Shown piece after piece: positions 7,704 to 18,004 of a stretch of 63,315 nucleotides of DNA. A program made the position numbers and the translations under genes. The notes beneath the pieces are model-generated. The model was not told where the DNA came from and ran no database searches. It saw nothing but the letters and a program-made list of their open reading frames with translations. How positions within the stretch are numbered: position 1 is the first letter of the stretch; each line of letters opens with the position of its first letter. Source of the DNA: Candidatus Gastranaerophilales bacterium (GTDB taxonomy: Bacteria > Cyanobacteriota > Vampirovibrionia > Gastranaerophilales > Gastranaerophilaceae); contig CALUYU010000003.1 of NCBI GenBank assembly GCA_944325075.1, positions 1-63,315 of the forward strand, given 5' to 3'.

Positions 7704-9092
7704 CTAAGAATACAATTTTTTATTCCGCAAAAAATCTGAAATTTTATATAAGCCGGTTGAATGCGATGATTTAATTATTATATGGTCATTGTCTGATAAT
7801 TCTGTTTCCAGTGTTGGGAGAAGTTCTTTTACATTTTCATAGTATTTGCATGTAATCTTATTTATTATTGAGTCGTATAATACTTTTATTTCTTCCCCGC
7901 ATAGCAGAACCTTTTGCGGAGATATATTTTCAATAATTTCAGCCAAATCCTTATGGAATTGTTTTGAGTTTTCTCCGCATTCCGCCATGTCACCAAGTAT
8001 TAGAACTTTGTTATAATTTTGGTACTTTTTCCCAAATGCAGTGATTGCGTATTTCATTGACAGCGGGTTTGCATTATAGGCTTCATCAATAACCACAACT
8101 TTTTTACCATCGGTTAAGCGGCTTTCAAAAACTTCTCCCCTGCCGCTGAGACATTTAAATTTACGTAAAATTTCAAGGGTATTTTCCGGCTCTAGCCCTT
8201 CAATCTTTGCAACAGCAATAGCCGCTGCCATATCAAGTAATATATGTATTCCTATAGGTTCACTATTAAGAACAAATGTTTTTCCATCTATAATAAATTT
8301 ATTTTCTTTATCCGCAATTACACGAATATCTGCCTCCGAGCTTTCTCCAAATGTTATAATGTTTAAACCTTTAAATTTAGCTGCTTTTTCAATAATATCA
8401 TAGTACGCCGTTTCTTTGTAAATTATAGCTGTAGAATTCTCTTTCATAGAGTTAAATATATGACTTTTTTCTTCTGCAATATCGCTTAATTCCATATTTT
8501 TTGTCAGGTGAACCGGGGCAACGTTCATTATAATTGCATAATCCGGTTTAGTTATGGCCGAATTTCTGGACATACCGCCGCCAAGCGATGTTTCAATAAT
8601 CCAATAGTCATCATTAATTCCAAAACGTGTCATATTCCAGGCAATTCCCCAGGTCGTATTGGCTTTACTTGCAATATTTGAATTTACTTTAAAATTTGTT
8701 GAAAAAATATCTACCAGCATTTGTGTGGTGGTTGATTTTCCGGAACTGCCGGTAACTCCGATAACTTTTCCGTTAAAAAATTTTCTTATATATCTGGCCA
8801 TTAAAATAAGAGCGTCAGAACTTTTGCATCCTAATTCAATGATTGGCTTGTTATATTTAAAATATTCAATTGGTTTAACAGCCGCAATTGCAGCACAATC
8901 CGGGATTAAATCTGTATGTTTCTCTATTGATATTCCGCGGGTATCATCTTTCCCTCTGGCTAAAATCATATTCCCTGGTTTAAAATTATCCTGCCAGATT
9001 ACCAACCCTGAAGATGTCCAATCTTCAGGAAAATTGTATGTTTTAGCCCCTGTAAGAGCTTCTTTTATGTTTGTCTCATTCCAAAAATTCAT
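7704..9092 (-). CDS. murF: UDP-N-acetylmuramoyl-tripeptide--D-alanyl-D-alanine ligase (MurF-type)
   Basis: A 462-residue Mur ligase that adds D-Ala-D-Ala to the UDP-MurNAc tripeptide in the cytoplasm. The N-terminal domain (about 1-95) binds the nucleotide sugar; the central ATPase has GVTGSSGKSTT at 112-122 and ETSLGGGMS; the C-terminal domain carries DEAYNANPLSM, the MurF marker, and ILGDMAECG. Length fits MurF rather than MurC, D or E. It is transcribed leftward and lies between the sensor kinase and sigma-factor genes; no other mur gene is adjacent, so it is outside a dcw cluster. Confidence 0.92.
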   Translation of the reverse strand: MNFWNETNIKEALTGAKTYNFPEDWTSSGLVIWQDNFKPGNMILARGKDDTRGISIEKHTDLIPDCAAIAAVKPIEYFKYNKPIIELGCKSSDALILMARYIRKFFNGKVIGVTGSSGKSTTTQMLVDIFSTNFKVNSNIASKANTTWGIAWNMTRFGINDDYWIIETSLGGGMSRNSAITKPDYAIIMNVAPVHLTKNMELSDIAEEKSHIFNSMKENSTAIIYKETAYYDIIEKAAKFKGLNIITFGESSEADIRVIADKENKFIIDGKTFVLNSEPIGIHILLDMAAAIAVAKIEGLEPENTLEILRKFKCLSGRGEVFESRLTDGKKVVVIDEAYNANPLSMKYAITAFGKKYQNYNKVLILGDMAECGENSKQFHKDLAEIIENISPQKVLLCGEEIKVLYDSIINKITCKYYENVKELLPTLETELSDNDHIIIKSSHSTGLYKISDFLRNKKLYS

Positions 9093-9156
9093 ATATTTAC
9101 AATAACATAGTTTCTGCTATCCCGCAATAAAAATCAGATTTGGGAAGTATAAGATT

Positions 9157-10431
9157 TTATAACGGGAGTTTTACGCAAAATTCTGTCCTTACGTTTTCTT
9201 CACTTTTCACAACGATCTCTCCTCCGTGTGAAATGATTATTTGTTGGGATAGATAAAGCCCAAGGCCTGTTCCGATTTTTCTGAACTTTTTGGAGGCTGA
9301 ATAGTATTTGTTGAATATCAGACCTATCTCTTTCGGGGAAATTCCCTGGCCGTAATCTATTACCGAAATTGTGATAAAATTTGGTATTTCACCTATTTCT
9401 ATGTCAATGTCTTTCTTGCTGTTGCTGTGATATATGGCGTTATTTATAAGATTTTTAATTACTCTTTCAAGCTGCATTGGATCTGCTGTTACTTTTATAT
9501 TGCGGCCGACTTTGAAGTTTACATGCAGTCCTGCATCTTCCGCTATAGGTGTTACATCTTCAATAATCTTTTCAATAAATTCGTTCAGTTTAATGTTTTC
9601 TTTAGAAAGCTTTATACCGCCGTCTTTTATTTTATATGTTTCCAAAACTATTTGTACAAGATTTAAGAGTTCTTTGTTTGAAATTTTCATATTTTTTAAA
9701 GCGACTTTTTGCTTATCATTTATGTCTCCGAATTTCCCCTCCAGCAGAAATCCAAGAATGTTCGCTTCTGCAACAATCGGTACTTTCAGGTCATGTGTAA
9801 GAGTTGCGACAAAATCTTCCTTTAATGTTTCTATTTCTCGTTCATTTGTAACGTCTTTTATAATCATGACATAGCGTTTTTTATTATCTTCAATCGAAAG
9901 CCTTATTGAGCTGACCGTAAAGTTTCTTGTTGAGCTGTGTTTTATAAATACATCTTTAGCATTCATCCGGTTAAGGTTGATATTTTCATCGCTGAACTGC
10001 ATAAAATCAAGAATACTTTTCCCAATTATATTGGTTCCTTTTACCCCGAACCAGCTGGTTATTTTGGGAGTTGCTCTGAGGATATGCATTTGTTCGTTAA
10101 TGATTAAAATCCCGTCGGAAAGAGAGTTGATTACAGATTCAAGAAGTTTGTTCTGCCTCATCAATTCTCCCTGATATTCAATAATCATTTTTTCGCGGTC
10201 GTTCAGCGTTTCAACCATTCGGTTAATACTATCGGTTACATTTTGGTAAGTCGGATGCTCAAGCTTTTCGATTTTTGTGGAAAGATCACCATATCTTATT
10301 GAATTTACTGTATTTGTAACTGTTCCCAGGTAATCGTTAATTTTTGACCAGCGTTTGTTCGTTTGGCGTGTAATCAAAAATAACATTATAAATACGATTA
10401 TTATTCCGAAATTAATTATGTACCAAAGCAT
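9157..10431 (-). CDS. Membrane-bound PAS sensor histidine kinase, orphan
   Basis: A 424-residue kinase with one N-terminal membrane helix (about residues 4-22), a HAMP-like stretch, a PAS domain (about 95-195), a HisKA dimerisation helix with the phospho-accepting His in LTHDLKVP (about 212), and an ATPase domain with N box NLINNAIYHS, G1 box DYGQGIS and G2 box GTGLGLYLS. With no sizeable extracytoplasmic loop it probably senses a cytoplasmic or membrane signal through PAS. No response regulator lies nearby, so its partner is unknown. It is divergently transcribed from the KdsC-like gene across 112 bp. Confidence 0.92.
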   Translation of the reverse strand: MLWYIINFGIIIVFIMLFLITRQTNKRWSKINDYLGTVTNTVNSIRYGDLSTKIEKLEHPTYQNVTDSINRMVETLNDREKMIIEYQGELMRQNKLLESVINSLSDGILIINEQMHILRATPKITSWFGVKGTNIIGKSILDFMQFSDENINLNRMNAKDVFIKHSSTRNFTVSSIRLSIEDNKKRYVMIIKDVTNEREIETLKEDFVATLTHDLKVPIVAEANILGFLLEGKFGDINDKQKVALKNMKISNKELLNLVQIVLETYKIKDGGIKLSKENIKLNEFIEKIIEDVTPIAEDAGLHVNFKVGRNIKVTADPMQLERVIKNLINNAIYHSNSKKDIDIEIGEIPNFITISVIDYGQGISPKEIGLIFNKYYSASKKFRKIGTGLGLYLSQQIIISHGGEIVVKSEENVRTEFCVKLPL

Positions 10432-10543
10432 TTTTAATTTTCTTAACCCAAATTTTTTTATTTAACTTATTTGAACTATTTATGATATAATTATACCAGA
10501 TAGCGGGGAAGTTGTTAATACTTTAAGAAAGCTCTATAAATAA

Positions 10544-11020
10544 ATGTTAAAATTTCCTAAGACAATTAAATGGGTTATAACAGACTTTGACGGGATAGTG
10601 ACTGACAATTTCGTTTATATTAACGATGATTACACTATGACAAGAAGAGTTAATTTTAAAGATATCATAGGTTTTTACAATCTTCACATAAATGATTTTG
10701 AGATTGCAATCATATCAGGGGAAACTAATCCGGCAATAGATCTTTTAACTAAAAAATTTTCTCTTAAAGAGGTTCATTGCCGTATACATAAAAAAATTGA
10801 TGTGTTGAAGTCTATTTTGGAAAAATACGGACTTAGCCAGGAAGAGTATATATATATCGGTGATGATATAAATGATTTGGAATGTTTGAATTTTGCGAAG
10901 TATAAAGTTACGGTACCGCATGCCGTCGAAAGCGTAAAAATGCTGGATGGTATTCAAGTAACTGAAAATAATGCCGGTTATGGCGCGTTCAGGGAGGTTG
11001 CCGATTGTTTGATAAATTAA
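10544..11020 (+). CDS. HAD-family phosphatase of the KdsC type
   Basis: A 158-residue HAD hydrolase without a cap domain. Motif I is TDFDGIVTD with nucleophile and acid Asp at about 14 and 16, motif II is IISGE, and motif IV is IGDDINDLECL. The C-terminal [12 protein letters not shown] resembles the tail of KdsC, which dephosphorylates KDO-8-phosphate, but related proteins act on other sugar phosphates. No KDO pathway gene is visible here, so the substrate is open. Its stop overlaps the TPR gene start by 16 bases, suggesting coupled translation. Confidence 0.82.
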   Translation: MLKFPKTIKWVITDFDGIVTDNFVYINDDYTMTRRVNFKDIIGFYNLHINDFEIAIISGETNPAIDLLTKKFSLKEVHCRIHKKIDVLKSILEKYGLSQEEYIYIGDDINDLECLNFAKYKVTVPHAVESVKMLDGIQVTENNAGYGAFREVADCLIN

Positions 11021-12498
11021 AAAAGATTATAAATTCTGTAATCCACTTGAGCAACAAGCTTGAAAGGTATGAAAAAGAATCGGTAATTCAGGCATTGCCG
11101 TCGGTAGCGTATGTTAATCGTGCTAAAAAGTGTATAGAGCGGGGAGATTATTCTGAAGCAGAAAGAATTTTAGAAGAAGCAATGGAGCTGCCTCAGGAAG
11201 ACGCCCTTGTTTATAAGTATTTGGGGCTTGTATGTGAAAAAACTAACAGGTTAACAGAGGCAATTATTGCATATAAAAAGTCTGCAGGGCTTGATCCGCA
11301 TGATAAAGAAATCTGGAGACTTTTGGGTTTTGCACTTGTCAATACAAATTTGTGCGATGAGGCTGTTGATGCTTTTGAGAACGCTGATAAAATTACCCCT
11401 AATAATACGGATGTTTTTGCCGGCTGGGGTATGGCTCTTATGAAGCAAAAAAAATATGATGAGGCTCATGAAAAATTCCTTGAGGCTGTTCAGATTAATA
11501 AATATAATTTTATGGCATTACTGCTCGCTAGTGTAATGGAAGTCAGAACCGGCCGTTACGGGCAGGCTGAAGCAAAACTCAACTTTCTTGCAAATGTCTG
11601 CCCTAATGAAACAAACACTTATGAGTATGCTAACTTAAAATATATAAAAAAGGATTACGATAGCGCAATTCACTATGCGCAGAAGTCAATAGAACTAAAC
11701 TCCAATATTTTGCCTGCTTATCTTCTTTTAGGAAAGCTTTATGCGATAAAGGGCATGAAAAAGGAAAGCCTTGAGGCTTACCATAAAGCATATGAGCAGA
11801 ATTTACATTCCCCCAACTTATTCTTTGATTGGGCTGTTACGCAGCAGATGTTTGGTGAATATGAAGGCGCAAAAATTAATTTTTTAAAAGCTCATGGGTA
11901 TTCTCCGGCGGAAGAAGAACTTACGGCGGGCATTGTTCTTATAAATGCGCTTTTGGGTGATAATGAGTCAGCTGAACTTTTTCTTTCGGACATAAAAAAA
12001 CTTGATCCTGCCAATTATATATATGCAAAAGCTCTTGCTGTTATTGATTTCAATAATGGGGAATATGCCAAAGCATTGGAGCGTTTCAGGTCTTTGGAAG
12101 ATCAAATGTTTTTTGATAATTCTTTAAATTTATTTATCGCGTTATGTTATGAGAATATTAATGATTTCACCAATGCAAAGGCATATTACGATAAAGCGTT
12201 GCTTAGAGGCGCTGATAATGTTAAAATTTATTTAGCATATTCACGTTTTCTTATAAAAACAGAAGATTTTGCTGATGCCCAGAGAAAGCTTTCAAGAGCG
12301 ATCAATCTGGCTCCTGACAATTTGGAATTGTTAAATCTGATTTTTTATGTAAATTACATACTTGTCAAAGAAAAAAATTGCGAATATAATATTAAGGAAG
12401 CACTTTCTGCTGTAAGCAAGATTAAATCACTTGACGATACGGCTTTTAAGTACGCGGATGAACTATTAGACTTAGAGAATATAGCTAAGAACAGGTAA
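11005..12498 (+). CDS. Tetratricopeptide-repeat protein, function unknown
   Basis: A 497-residue protein built almost entirely of TPR units; clear ones include [76 protein letters not shown] and [16 protein letters not shown]. It has no signal peptide or obvious membrane helix and should be a cytoplasmic scaffold. I accept a TTG start at 11005 because AGGGAGG (10991-10997) sits 7 bases upstream inside the preceding gene; the two genes overlap by 16 bases. Aspartate kinase follows after 5 bp. Partner proteins cannot be deduced. Confidence 0.85.
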   Translation: MFDKLKKIINSVIHLSNKLERYEKESVIQALPSVAYVNRAKKCIERGDYSEAERILEEAMELPQEDALVYKYLGLVCEKTNRLTEAIIAYKKSAGLDPHDKEIWRLLGFALVNTNLCDEAVDAFENADKITPNNTDVFAGWGMALMKQKKYDEAHEKFLEAVQINKYNFMALLLASVMEVRTGRYGQAEAKLNFLANVCPNETNTYEYANLKYIKKDYDSAIHYAQKSIELNSNILPAYLLLGKLYAIKGMKKESLEAYHKAYEQNLHSPNLFFDWAVTQQMFGEYEGAKINFLKAHGYSPAEEELTAGIVLINALLGDNESAELFLSDIKKLDPANYIYAKALAVIDFNNGEYAKALERFRSLEDQMFFDNSLNLFIALCYENINDFTNAKAYYDKALLRGADNVKIYLAYSRFLIKTEDFADAQRKLSRAINLAPDNLELLNLIFYVNYILVKEKNCEYNIKEALSAVSKIKSLDDTAFKYADELLDLENIAKNR

Positions 12499-12503
12499 TA
12501 AAA

Positions 12504-13769
12504 TTGAGAAAAGTTATTGTTCAAAAATTTGGCGGAACGTCAGTAGCAGACACAGATAAAATAAAAAATGTAGCCCGTACTGTTGTTAAGGAAAAAGAAA
12601 AAGGGAATGATGTTGTAGTAGTTGTTTCCGCTATGGGGCATACCACTGATTATCTTGTAAAGATGGCTAAAGAGATTTCTCCGGCTCCGTCAGGTCGTGA
12701 ACTTGATATGCTTTTATCTACTGGGGAAGGTGTTTCTATTGCGCTTTTGGCAATGGCTATTCAGTCACTTGGTTATGAGGCTGTTAGTTTTAATGCAATG
12801 CAAGTTGGAATTTTAACTGAAAATGTTCACTCTAAGGCCAGAATTGTAAAGATTGAAACGGACAAACTTAAAAAGAATTTGAATGAAGGTAAAATAATTG
12901 TAATAGCGGGATTTCAGGGCGTAACAAGCGATGGAGAAATCACTACACTTGGACGCGGGGGCTCGGATACATCGGCTGTTGCACTTGCGGCAGCTTTAAA
13001 TGCGGAAAGGTGTGATATTTATACAGATGTTGAGGGAGTTTATACTACAGATCCTCGTGTCGTTCCAAACGCCTCAAAGCTGAAAGAAGTTTCTTATGAA
13101 GAAATGCTTGAGCTGGCTCATGCAGGTGCAAATGTTCTTCATCCGCGAAGTGTTGAAACCGCTAAACTTAATCATGTTCCTCTGCGTGTGAGAAGTAGTT
13201 TTAAAACAGATGATTTAGGTACATTAATTGTAGGAGTCAATAATATGGAAATAGATAAACCGGTTACCGGAGTCGCAGCTGATCTGTCTCAGGCAAGAAT
13301 TGTCGTATGTGATGTGCCGGACATTCCGGGGCAGGCAGCTAAGATTTTTTCTAAATTAGCTCATGAAAATATATCGGTTGATATGATTATCCAGTCCTAT
13401 GCCAGGAAAGTTTCAAATACAAATGACATTGCTTTTACAATTGAAGCGGCAGATACTGATAAGGCTCTTGAAACACTAAATCAAATTAAAACTTCTATCA
13501 ACTGCGGAGATATCCTTGTTAATTCTGAAATTGCCAAGGTTTCAATTATCGGAGCAGGCATGATTGATAGACCGGGTATTGCTTCTGCAATGTTTGAAAC
13601 GCTTGCTAAATTAGGTATTAATATAAAAATGATTTCAACTAGTGAAATTAAGATTAGTTGTCTTGTGGATAAGGCGGATGCAGAAAAGGCTGTTCGTGCT
13701 CTTCATGAAGAATTCGGGCTTTCGGCAAATACAATTGCGGATGTTAAAGGTGATTTGCCAAATTTATAA
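12504..13769 (+). CDS. lysC: Aspartate kinase with two C-terminal ACT domains
   Basis: A 421-residue enzyme phosphorylating L-aspartate, the first step towards lysine, threonine and methionine. The kinase domain opens with [11 protein letters not shown], contains [25 protein letters not shown] and the [13 protein letters not shown] segment, and is followed by [11 protein letters not shown]. Two ACT domains (about 270-335 and 350-415; motifs [12 protein letters not shown] and [13 protein letters not shown]) imply feedback control by end products. The size matches the two-ACT form rather than the four-ACT enzymes common in photosynthetic cyanobacteria. It begins at TTG 12504, closely spaced after the TPR gene, likely in the same operon. 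Confidence 0.94.
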   Translation: MRKVIVQKFGGTSVADTDKIKNVARTVVKEKEKGNDVVVVVSAMGHTTDYLVKMAKEISPAPSGRELDMLLSTGEGVSIALLAMAIQSLGYEAVSFNAMQVGILTENVHSKARIVKIETDKLKKNLNEGKIIVIAGFQGVTSDGEITTLGRGGSDTSAVALAAALNAERCDIYTDVEGVYTTDPRVVPNASKLKEVSYEEMLELAHAGANVLHPRSVETAKLNHVPLRVRSSFKTDDLGTLIVGVNNMEIDKPVTGVAADLSQARIVVCDVPDIPGQAAKIFSKLAHENISVDMIIQSYARKVSNTNDIAFTIEAADTDKALETLNQIKTSINCGDILVNSEIAKVSIIGAGMIDRPGIASAMFETLAKLGINIKMISTSEIKISCLVDKADAEKAVRALHEEFGLSANTIADVKGDLPNL

Positions 13770-13912
13770 TACTTAACACGAATTTTATGCAAGTTTAATT
13801 TCCCATAAAAAAGGTTAATGTTTTTCAGAAATCAAATAATTGTCATCCAGAAATCGTTTCAGGCTCTGGGTGTCGTCAAAAATGTTTGTACATCTGCACA
13901 CAAAAGTTTAAT

Positions 13913-14040
13913 GTTGGGCTGAAAGCCCACCCTACTTTGATTTCCGTTTTACCCCGCCGGCGGAGTATCATGGAAAAAAGTATTAGTTTCAGCCCAACAA
14001 TGAAATTATGTTGGGGTAGAAACCCCAACATACAAAAAGC
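13913..14040. repeat. Cluster of palindromic repeats at the 5' end of a prepilin-like gene
   Basis: Three symmetric units lie in a row: 13913-13931 (GTTGGGCT ... AGCCCACC, imperfect), the half-unit TTCAGCCCAAC at 13988-13998, and 14011-14029 (GTTGGGGT-type stem with ACCCCAAC-type arm). The stretch 13988-14040 is identical in all but one position to 46621-46673 in another prepilin-like gene 32 kb away. Further upstream, 13842-13871 is a degenerate copy of the ATCCTGAA/TTCAGGAT unit. The units lie inside the reading frame and are translated if the start at 13970 is used. Confidence 0.75.
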
Positions 14041-14848
14041 TATTTTTTCTACATCTTGGAAAGCGACGCGTCATGTAGGAGGGGACTTAGTCCCCGCGTT
14101 TACTCTTGCAGAGGTCTTTTTACCATACTACCACTCGCCTCGTAAAGTCGCGTTCACCCTCGCTGAGGTCTTTTCACCATACTATTTATCGCCTCGTCGA
14201 ATTGCATTTACTCTGGCGGAAGTTCTTATAACCCTGTGCATAATCGGCGTTGTTGCTGCAATGACTTTGCCAACCTTGATAGCAAATTACAATAAACATG
14301 TTATTGCTGCAAAGTTAAAAAAATTTTATACAATAATGAATCAGGCCGTTGAGTTATCCGAGGCTCAATATGGTGAATTTAAGTATTGGGATAATTCTTT
14401 TCCAGGGAATAATTTAGATGAAATGCAAAACTGGTGGGATAAATATTTTGCCCCTCATATTAAAACAATGAAGACTGAAAGAGTTAATAACAGATTGTAT
14501 GTTTATTTAGCAGATGGTACAAAACTATATATTTTCAATTTCGTCTCGTCGAATGCTGATTCAACGGTTCCAACCTCCGCAATTCATTTGGCCTTTTTCC
14601 CATTTGCAAACCCCAAAGAAGAAATTTTGGGTAAAACTATGTTTTCCTTTTTTATAAATTCTGATATCAATAAGAAGTGGGCAATGGTAGAGCCATATAA
14701 ATACGGTTGGGATGGTACGATGGATGGTCTTATAAATGGGACTTACGGCTGTAGAAATAGTGATACACCTATCAATCGTTATTATTGTACGGCTTTAATA
14801 CAGATGAATAATTGGGAGATACCTGACAATTATCCGTTTAAATTCTAA
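13970..14848 (+). CDS. Type IV prepilin-like protein with a triplicated AFTLAEV motif in its leader
   Basis: A 292-residue protein if it starts at ATG 13970, preceded by GGCGGAG (an upstream TTG at 13886 is also in frame). The prepilin signature AFTLAEVLITL with a hydrophobic helix (GVVAAMTLPTLI) begins at residue 79; mature length is about 213 residues. The motif's first eight residues also occur at 43-50 and 61-68 in tandem 18-residue units, each followed by a non-hydrophobic PYYxSPR tract instead of a helix. The leader additionally encodes the repeat-derived KLCWGRNPN. The mature part (GEFKYWDNS, aromatic-rich tail with cysteines) is paralogous to the protein at 46320-47391. It should be cleaved by a prepilin peptidase and built into a pilus or secretion pseudopilus. 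Confidence 0.8.
   Translation: MEKSISFSPTMKLCWGRNPNIQKAIFSTSWKATRHVGGDLVPAFTLAEVFLPYYHSPRKVAFTLAEVFSPYYLSPRRIAFTLAEVLITLCIIGVVAAMTLPTLIANYNKHVIAAKLKKFYTIMNQAVELSEAQYGEFKYWDNSFPGNNLDEMQNWWDKYFAPHIKTMKTERVNNRLYVYLADGTKLYIFNFVSSNADSTVPTSAIHLAFFPFANPKEEILGKTMFSFFINSDINKKWAMVEPYKYGWDGTMDGLINGTYGCRNSDTPINRYYCTALIQMNNWEIPDNYPFKF
14096..14203 (+). repeat. Two tandem 54-bp coding repeats plus a partial third
   Basis: Units 14096-14149 and 14150-14203 each encode 18 residues beginning AFTLAEVF and ending SPR plus two residues; a third, partial copy begins at 14204 and runs into the true pilin helix. Units 1 and 2 differ at four third-codon positions inside AFTLAEV, all silent. Unit 2 and the third copy differ in all seven codons of AFTLAEV, again all silent. 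A palindrome GGGGACTTAGTCCCC (14081-14095) immediately precedes unit 1. Confidence 0.9.
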
Positions 14849-14990
14849 TTAATGGTATTTGTTGTTAATTTTATCCTTTTATTTTACAGAGTGTGGCTAT
14901 TAGGTTAAAATTTTTCGTTTATAAAATAAACAAAATTTATTAAATTTTTTTATTTGCTATATAATGAAGATGAAAAGTAAGGGATGAATT

Positions 14991-16688
14991 ATGAGAAGCG
15001 ACAATGTAAAGACCGGGCTAGCAAGAACTCCGCATAGAGGATTACTGATGGCGTCCGGCGTCAGCAAAAAGAATATGAATGCACCTTTTATAGGAATAGC
15101 AAGTTCTTTTACAGATTTGGTTCCGGGCCATATTGGAATGCGTGATTTAGAAAGGCAAATTGAAAAAGGTATTCATAGTGCTGGCGGCCAGGCTTTTATA
15201 TTTGGAGTTCCGGCTGTGTGTGACGGAATTGCAATGGGGCACAGCGGAATGAGATATTCGCTCCCATCCCGTGACCTAATCGCAGACTGTATAGAGACAA
15301 TGGCAGAGGCTCATCAGCTTGACGGCTTGGTTTTGCTATCTAATTGCGACAAGGTTACTCCGGGAATGCTTATTGGGGCTTTACGTGTTAATATTCCTGC
15401 AATAATTGTTACTGCGGGCCCGATGCTTGACGGAATGTGCCGTGACGAAAAAAAATTAACAATGGTTACCGGTTCTTTTGAGGCGGTCGGGAGGTTCCGT
15501 AAAGGTGAGATAACAAGCGAACATCTGCTTGCGCTTGAAGAAAATTCCTGCCCTTCAGCGGGTTCTTGCCAGGGAATGTATACGGCTAATACTATGGCTT
15601 GTCTTACAGAAGTTTTGGGGATGAGCTTGCCTTATTGCGCTTCAGCCTCGGCAGTTTCATCACAAAAGCGCCGAATAGCTTTTGAAAGCGGCCTTCAAAT
15701 TTTAGAGCTTGTAAAGCAAAATATAAAACCATCTGATATAATTACAAAACAAAGTATGCTTAATATGATAAAGTGTGATCTTGCACTTGGCGGTTCAACG
15801 AATACTTTTTTGCACACTTTGGCTGTTGCAAATGCCGGTAATATTGATATAACATTGGATGATTTTGATCGTCTCAGCAGAAAAATTCATCAGATAGTAA
15901 AGATTAACCCTTCATCGACGCTTACAATGACGGATTTTCATTTAGCAGGCGGGGTCCCTGCAGTGTTGAAGTCTATGGGGGTTAAATCAGGTTTTACAGA
16001 AAATTCTGTAAATTTAGAGCAAGAAAATTCCCCGGCGTTGTTAGAAGATATTATGACTGTTTCAGGTTTGAGGCTATCGGAAATAGCGGACGCTGCGTAC
16101 GCTGATGAATCCGTAATTCCTTCTTATGCGATGTCCTCATATACAGAAGCGGGTTTGGGGGTTTTATATGGAAATTTAGCAAAAGACGGCTGCGTTATAA
16201 AGATTTCGGGAGTTGCTCCGGAATGTTATAAGTTTGAGGGACTCGCAAGAACTTTTAACAGTGAAGAAGCTGCAATGAAGGCTTTAGAAGATGACTTAAT
16301 TAAACCGGGAGATGTGATAGTCATCCGCTATGAAGGCCCGAAAGGCGGTCCCGGAATGAGAGAAATGCTTGCACCTACATCTCTATTGGTAGGAAAAGGG
16401 CTTGGTAAAAGTTGTGCACTGATTACTGACGGTCGTTTTTCAGGGGCGACCCGTGGAATTTGTGTTGGGCATATATGTCCGGAAGCCGCTGAAGGCGGAG
16501 TAATAGCATTGGTTAAAGACGGTGACAGGATAAGGATAGATATTCCAAACCGATCAATAAAGCTTATGGTGTCGGACGAGGAACTTAGTATCCGGCGTAA
16601 TTCTCTTCCTGAATATCATGCAAAAGTTACCGGTGGTTACCTGGCAAGATATGCTAAAAACGCAAAAGACGCAAGCCATGGTGCATGA
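14991..16688 (+). CDS. ilvD: Dihydroxy-acid dehydratase
   Basis: A 565-residue Fe-S enzyme that dehydrates 2,3-dihydroxy acids to the 2-keto precursors of valine, isoleucine and leucine. Signatures include [16 protein letters not shown] near the N terminus, cluster-ligand cysteines in SNCDKVTPG and [17 protein letters not shown], and the C-terminal [19 protein letters not shown] and GHICPEA segments. Length equals the family norm. The start has AAGGGATG upstream and a TATAAT about 35 bases before it. It stands alone; no other ilv or leu gene is in the window. Confidence 0.97.
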   Translation: MRSDNVKTGLARTPHRGLLMASGVSKKNMNAPFIGIASSFTDLVPGHIGMRDLERQIEKGIHSAGGQAFIFGVPAVCDGIAMGHSGMRYSLPSRDLIADCIETMAEAHQLDGLVLLSNCDKVTPGMLIGALRVNIPAIIVTAGPMLDGMCRDEKKLTMVTGSFEAVGRFRKGEITSEHLLALEENSCPSAGSCQGMYTANTMACLTEVLGMSLPYCASASAVSSQKRRIAFESGLQILELVKQNIKPSDIITKQSMLNMIKCDLALGGSTNTFLHTLAVANAGNIDITLDDFDRLSRKIHQIVKINPSSTLTMTDFHLAGGVPAVLKSMGVKSGFTENSVNLEQENSPALLEDIMTVSGLRLSEIADAAYADESVIPSYAMSSYTEAGLGVLYGNLAKDGCVIKISGVAPECYKFEGLARTFNSEEAAMKALEDDLIKPGDVIVIRYEGPKGGPGMREMLAPTSLLVGKGLGKSCALITDGRFSGATRGICVGHICPEAAEGGVIALVKDGDRIRIDIPNRSIKLMVSDEELSIRRNSLPEYHAKVTGGYLARYAKNAKDASHGA

Positions 16689-16765
16689 TTTTTTTACAGA
16701 ATTTTGCAACAAAATTCCGATACAGCTAAGATAGTTTATCCCGGCTGATCTTGGGCTTGAGCTTT

Positions 16766-17734
16766 TTATACCCCTGCAAGAAGTTTGTCATTGACCGTAT
16801 TGAGTATAAAACTTGTAATTTCTTTTTCAAGATGGCAGCCGAAATGGTTGTTAATTTCTTTTATGAAATAACATGGGCTGGTCACATTAATTTCGATAAT
16901 TTTACCGTCAATTACGTCTAAACCTGCAGTGACGATACCTAAAGAGTTAAGTTCGCGTGCAACCGGGATGAAATCTTTTTTTTCCTGATCAGTCAATTCT
17001 GCTTTAATAATATTTTTATCACAGTGTTCGTTAAACTTGAAGTCGTCGTTGCTTGGAAGCTTTTGTACGCAATAAGGAAGAACTTCATCACCGAGGAATA
17101 GAACTCTTTTATCTCCGAAAATTGCTTTTGGAATATATTTTTGAACCATACACAGTGTAGAACCGTTGTTGGTCATTGTATTAATGATAACAGCGGTATT
17201 TTTATCTCCTTTTTTTAACGTCATAACTCCGGCGCCGAAACATTTATTTAGCGGTTTAAGTACGATTTCGCCGTGTTCGTTCAGGAATTTAATAATATCA
17301 GATTTAGAGGCGGAAACGATATTTGGCGGCATAAGATGTGCGAACTTAAGAGTATGAAGTTTTTCATTAAAGTCCCTGATAGCTGAAGGTTTGTTAATAA
17401 CACAAGTTTTTGTCTGGTCAACAAAGTCGAATATATAAGTTGAATTAATATAATCTAGGTCAACCGGAGGGTCTTGGCGGAACATTACGAGCCGGAAATC
17501 TTCAATTTGTCTTAAGCAGTCATTTTTATCGTAAACAATATTATCCTGAACAACAGAAACTTTATGGCAATGAACCCGGGCCTTTTGGTTAGCCAGCGAT
17601 AATTTATCAATCGTAGTAATAAAAACATCATTATTGTTCCGTATAAGCTCTCTAATAAGCCAAAAGTTTGTAACTAAATTGTTAAATTCAAAATATTTTA
17701 ACTCAATTCTGTCAATAATAAATAAGATATCCAT
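16766..17734 (-). CDS. gshB: Glutathione synthetase (GshB-type ATP-grasp ligase)
   Basis: A 322-residue ATP-grasp protein, the length of bacterial and cyanobacterial GshB. Family features are the N-terminal substrate domain with FRQDPPVDLDYI, the ATP-grasp part with VLKPLNKCFGAGVMTL and VQKYIPKA, and the C-terminal GLDVIDGKIIEINVTSPC. It should join glycine to gamma-glutamylcysteine in the cytoplasm. I start at ATG 17734 because AAAGGA precedes it and the homologous region begins MDILFIID; 47 further in-frame codons upstream look non-coding. gshA is not visible. It is tail-to-tail with ilvD. Confidence 0.9.
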   Translation of the reverse strand: MDILFIIDRIELKYFEFNNLVTNFWLIRELIRNNNDVFITTIDKLSLANQKARVHCHKVSVVQDNIVYDKNDCLRQIEDFRLVMFRQDPPVDLDYINSTYIFDFVDQTKTCVINKPSAIRDFNEKLHTLKFAHLMPPNIVSASKSDIIKFLNEHGEIVLKPLNKCFGAGVMTLKKGDKNTAVIINTMTNNGSTLCMVQKYIPKAIFGDKRVLFLGDEVLPYCVQKLPSNDDFKFNEHCDKNIIKAELTDQEKKDFIPVARELNSLGIVTAGLDVIDGKIIEINVTSPCYFIKEINNHFGCHLEKEITSFILNTVNDKLLAGV

Positions 17735-17909
17735 ATCCAATCCTTTGTTAATCAAAAGAATAATATCACCAAGAATAATAATATACAATAGCCGAAATGA
17801 AGTGATTTGGCTAATTGCTCCACTTGAAAGATCTAAAAGAAATGTAAAGATTTGGTAATTTTTACTGTAATTCAAGTATAGAGGGCCTTTTCAGTGGGCA
17901 ACATAACGT

Positions 17910-17931
17910 TTTGTAACAAAGTAGTTACAAA
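17910..17931. promoter_or_regulatory. Candidate operator: perfect 8-bp inverted repeat upstream of the prepilin operon
   Basis: TTTGTAAC (17910-17917), six bases, GTTACAAA (17924-17931), about 75 bp before the first gene of the four-gene prepilin operon. A TATAAT at 17952-17957 follows, but the position 17 bp ahead of it is not a good -35, so the repeat lies where an activator site would. The half site TTTTGTAAC also appears near 6533. The binding protein is unknown. Confidence 0.4.
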
Positions 17932-18004
17932 TATATAAAAACATGGTAAAATATAATTAGTTAAAAAGTATTAAAAAACAGGATATGAGTTGGAGATTGG
18001 ATAT

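Noticed and set aside
8659-9105. 148-codon plus-strand ORF antisense to murF
   Set aside because: MurF is unambiguous on the other strand; the antisense frame has no independent start signal.
17735-17875. N-terminal extension of gshB (47 codons)
   Set aside because: The family's N terminus and ribosome-binding site support the start at 17734; the extension has no matching motif.
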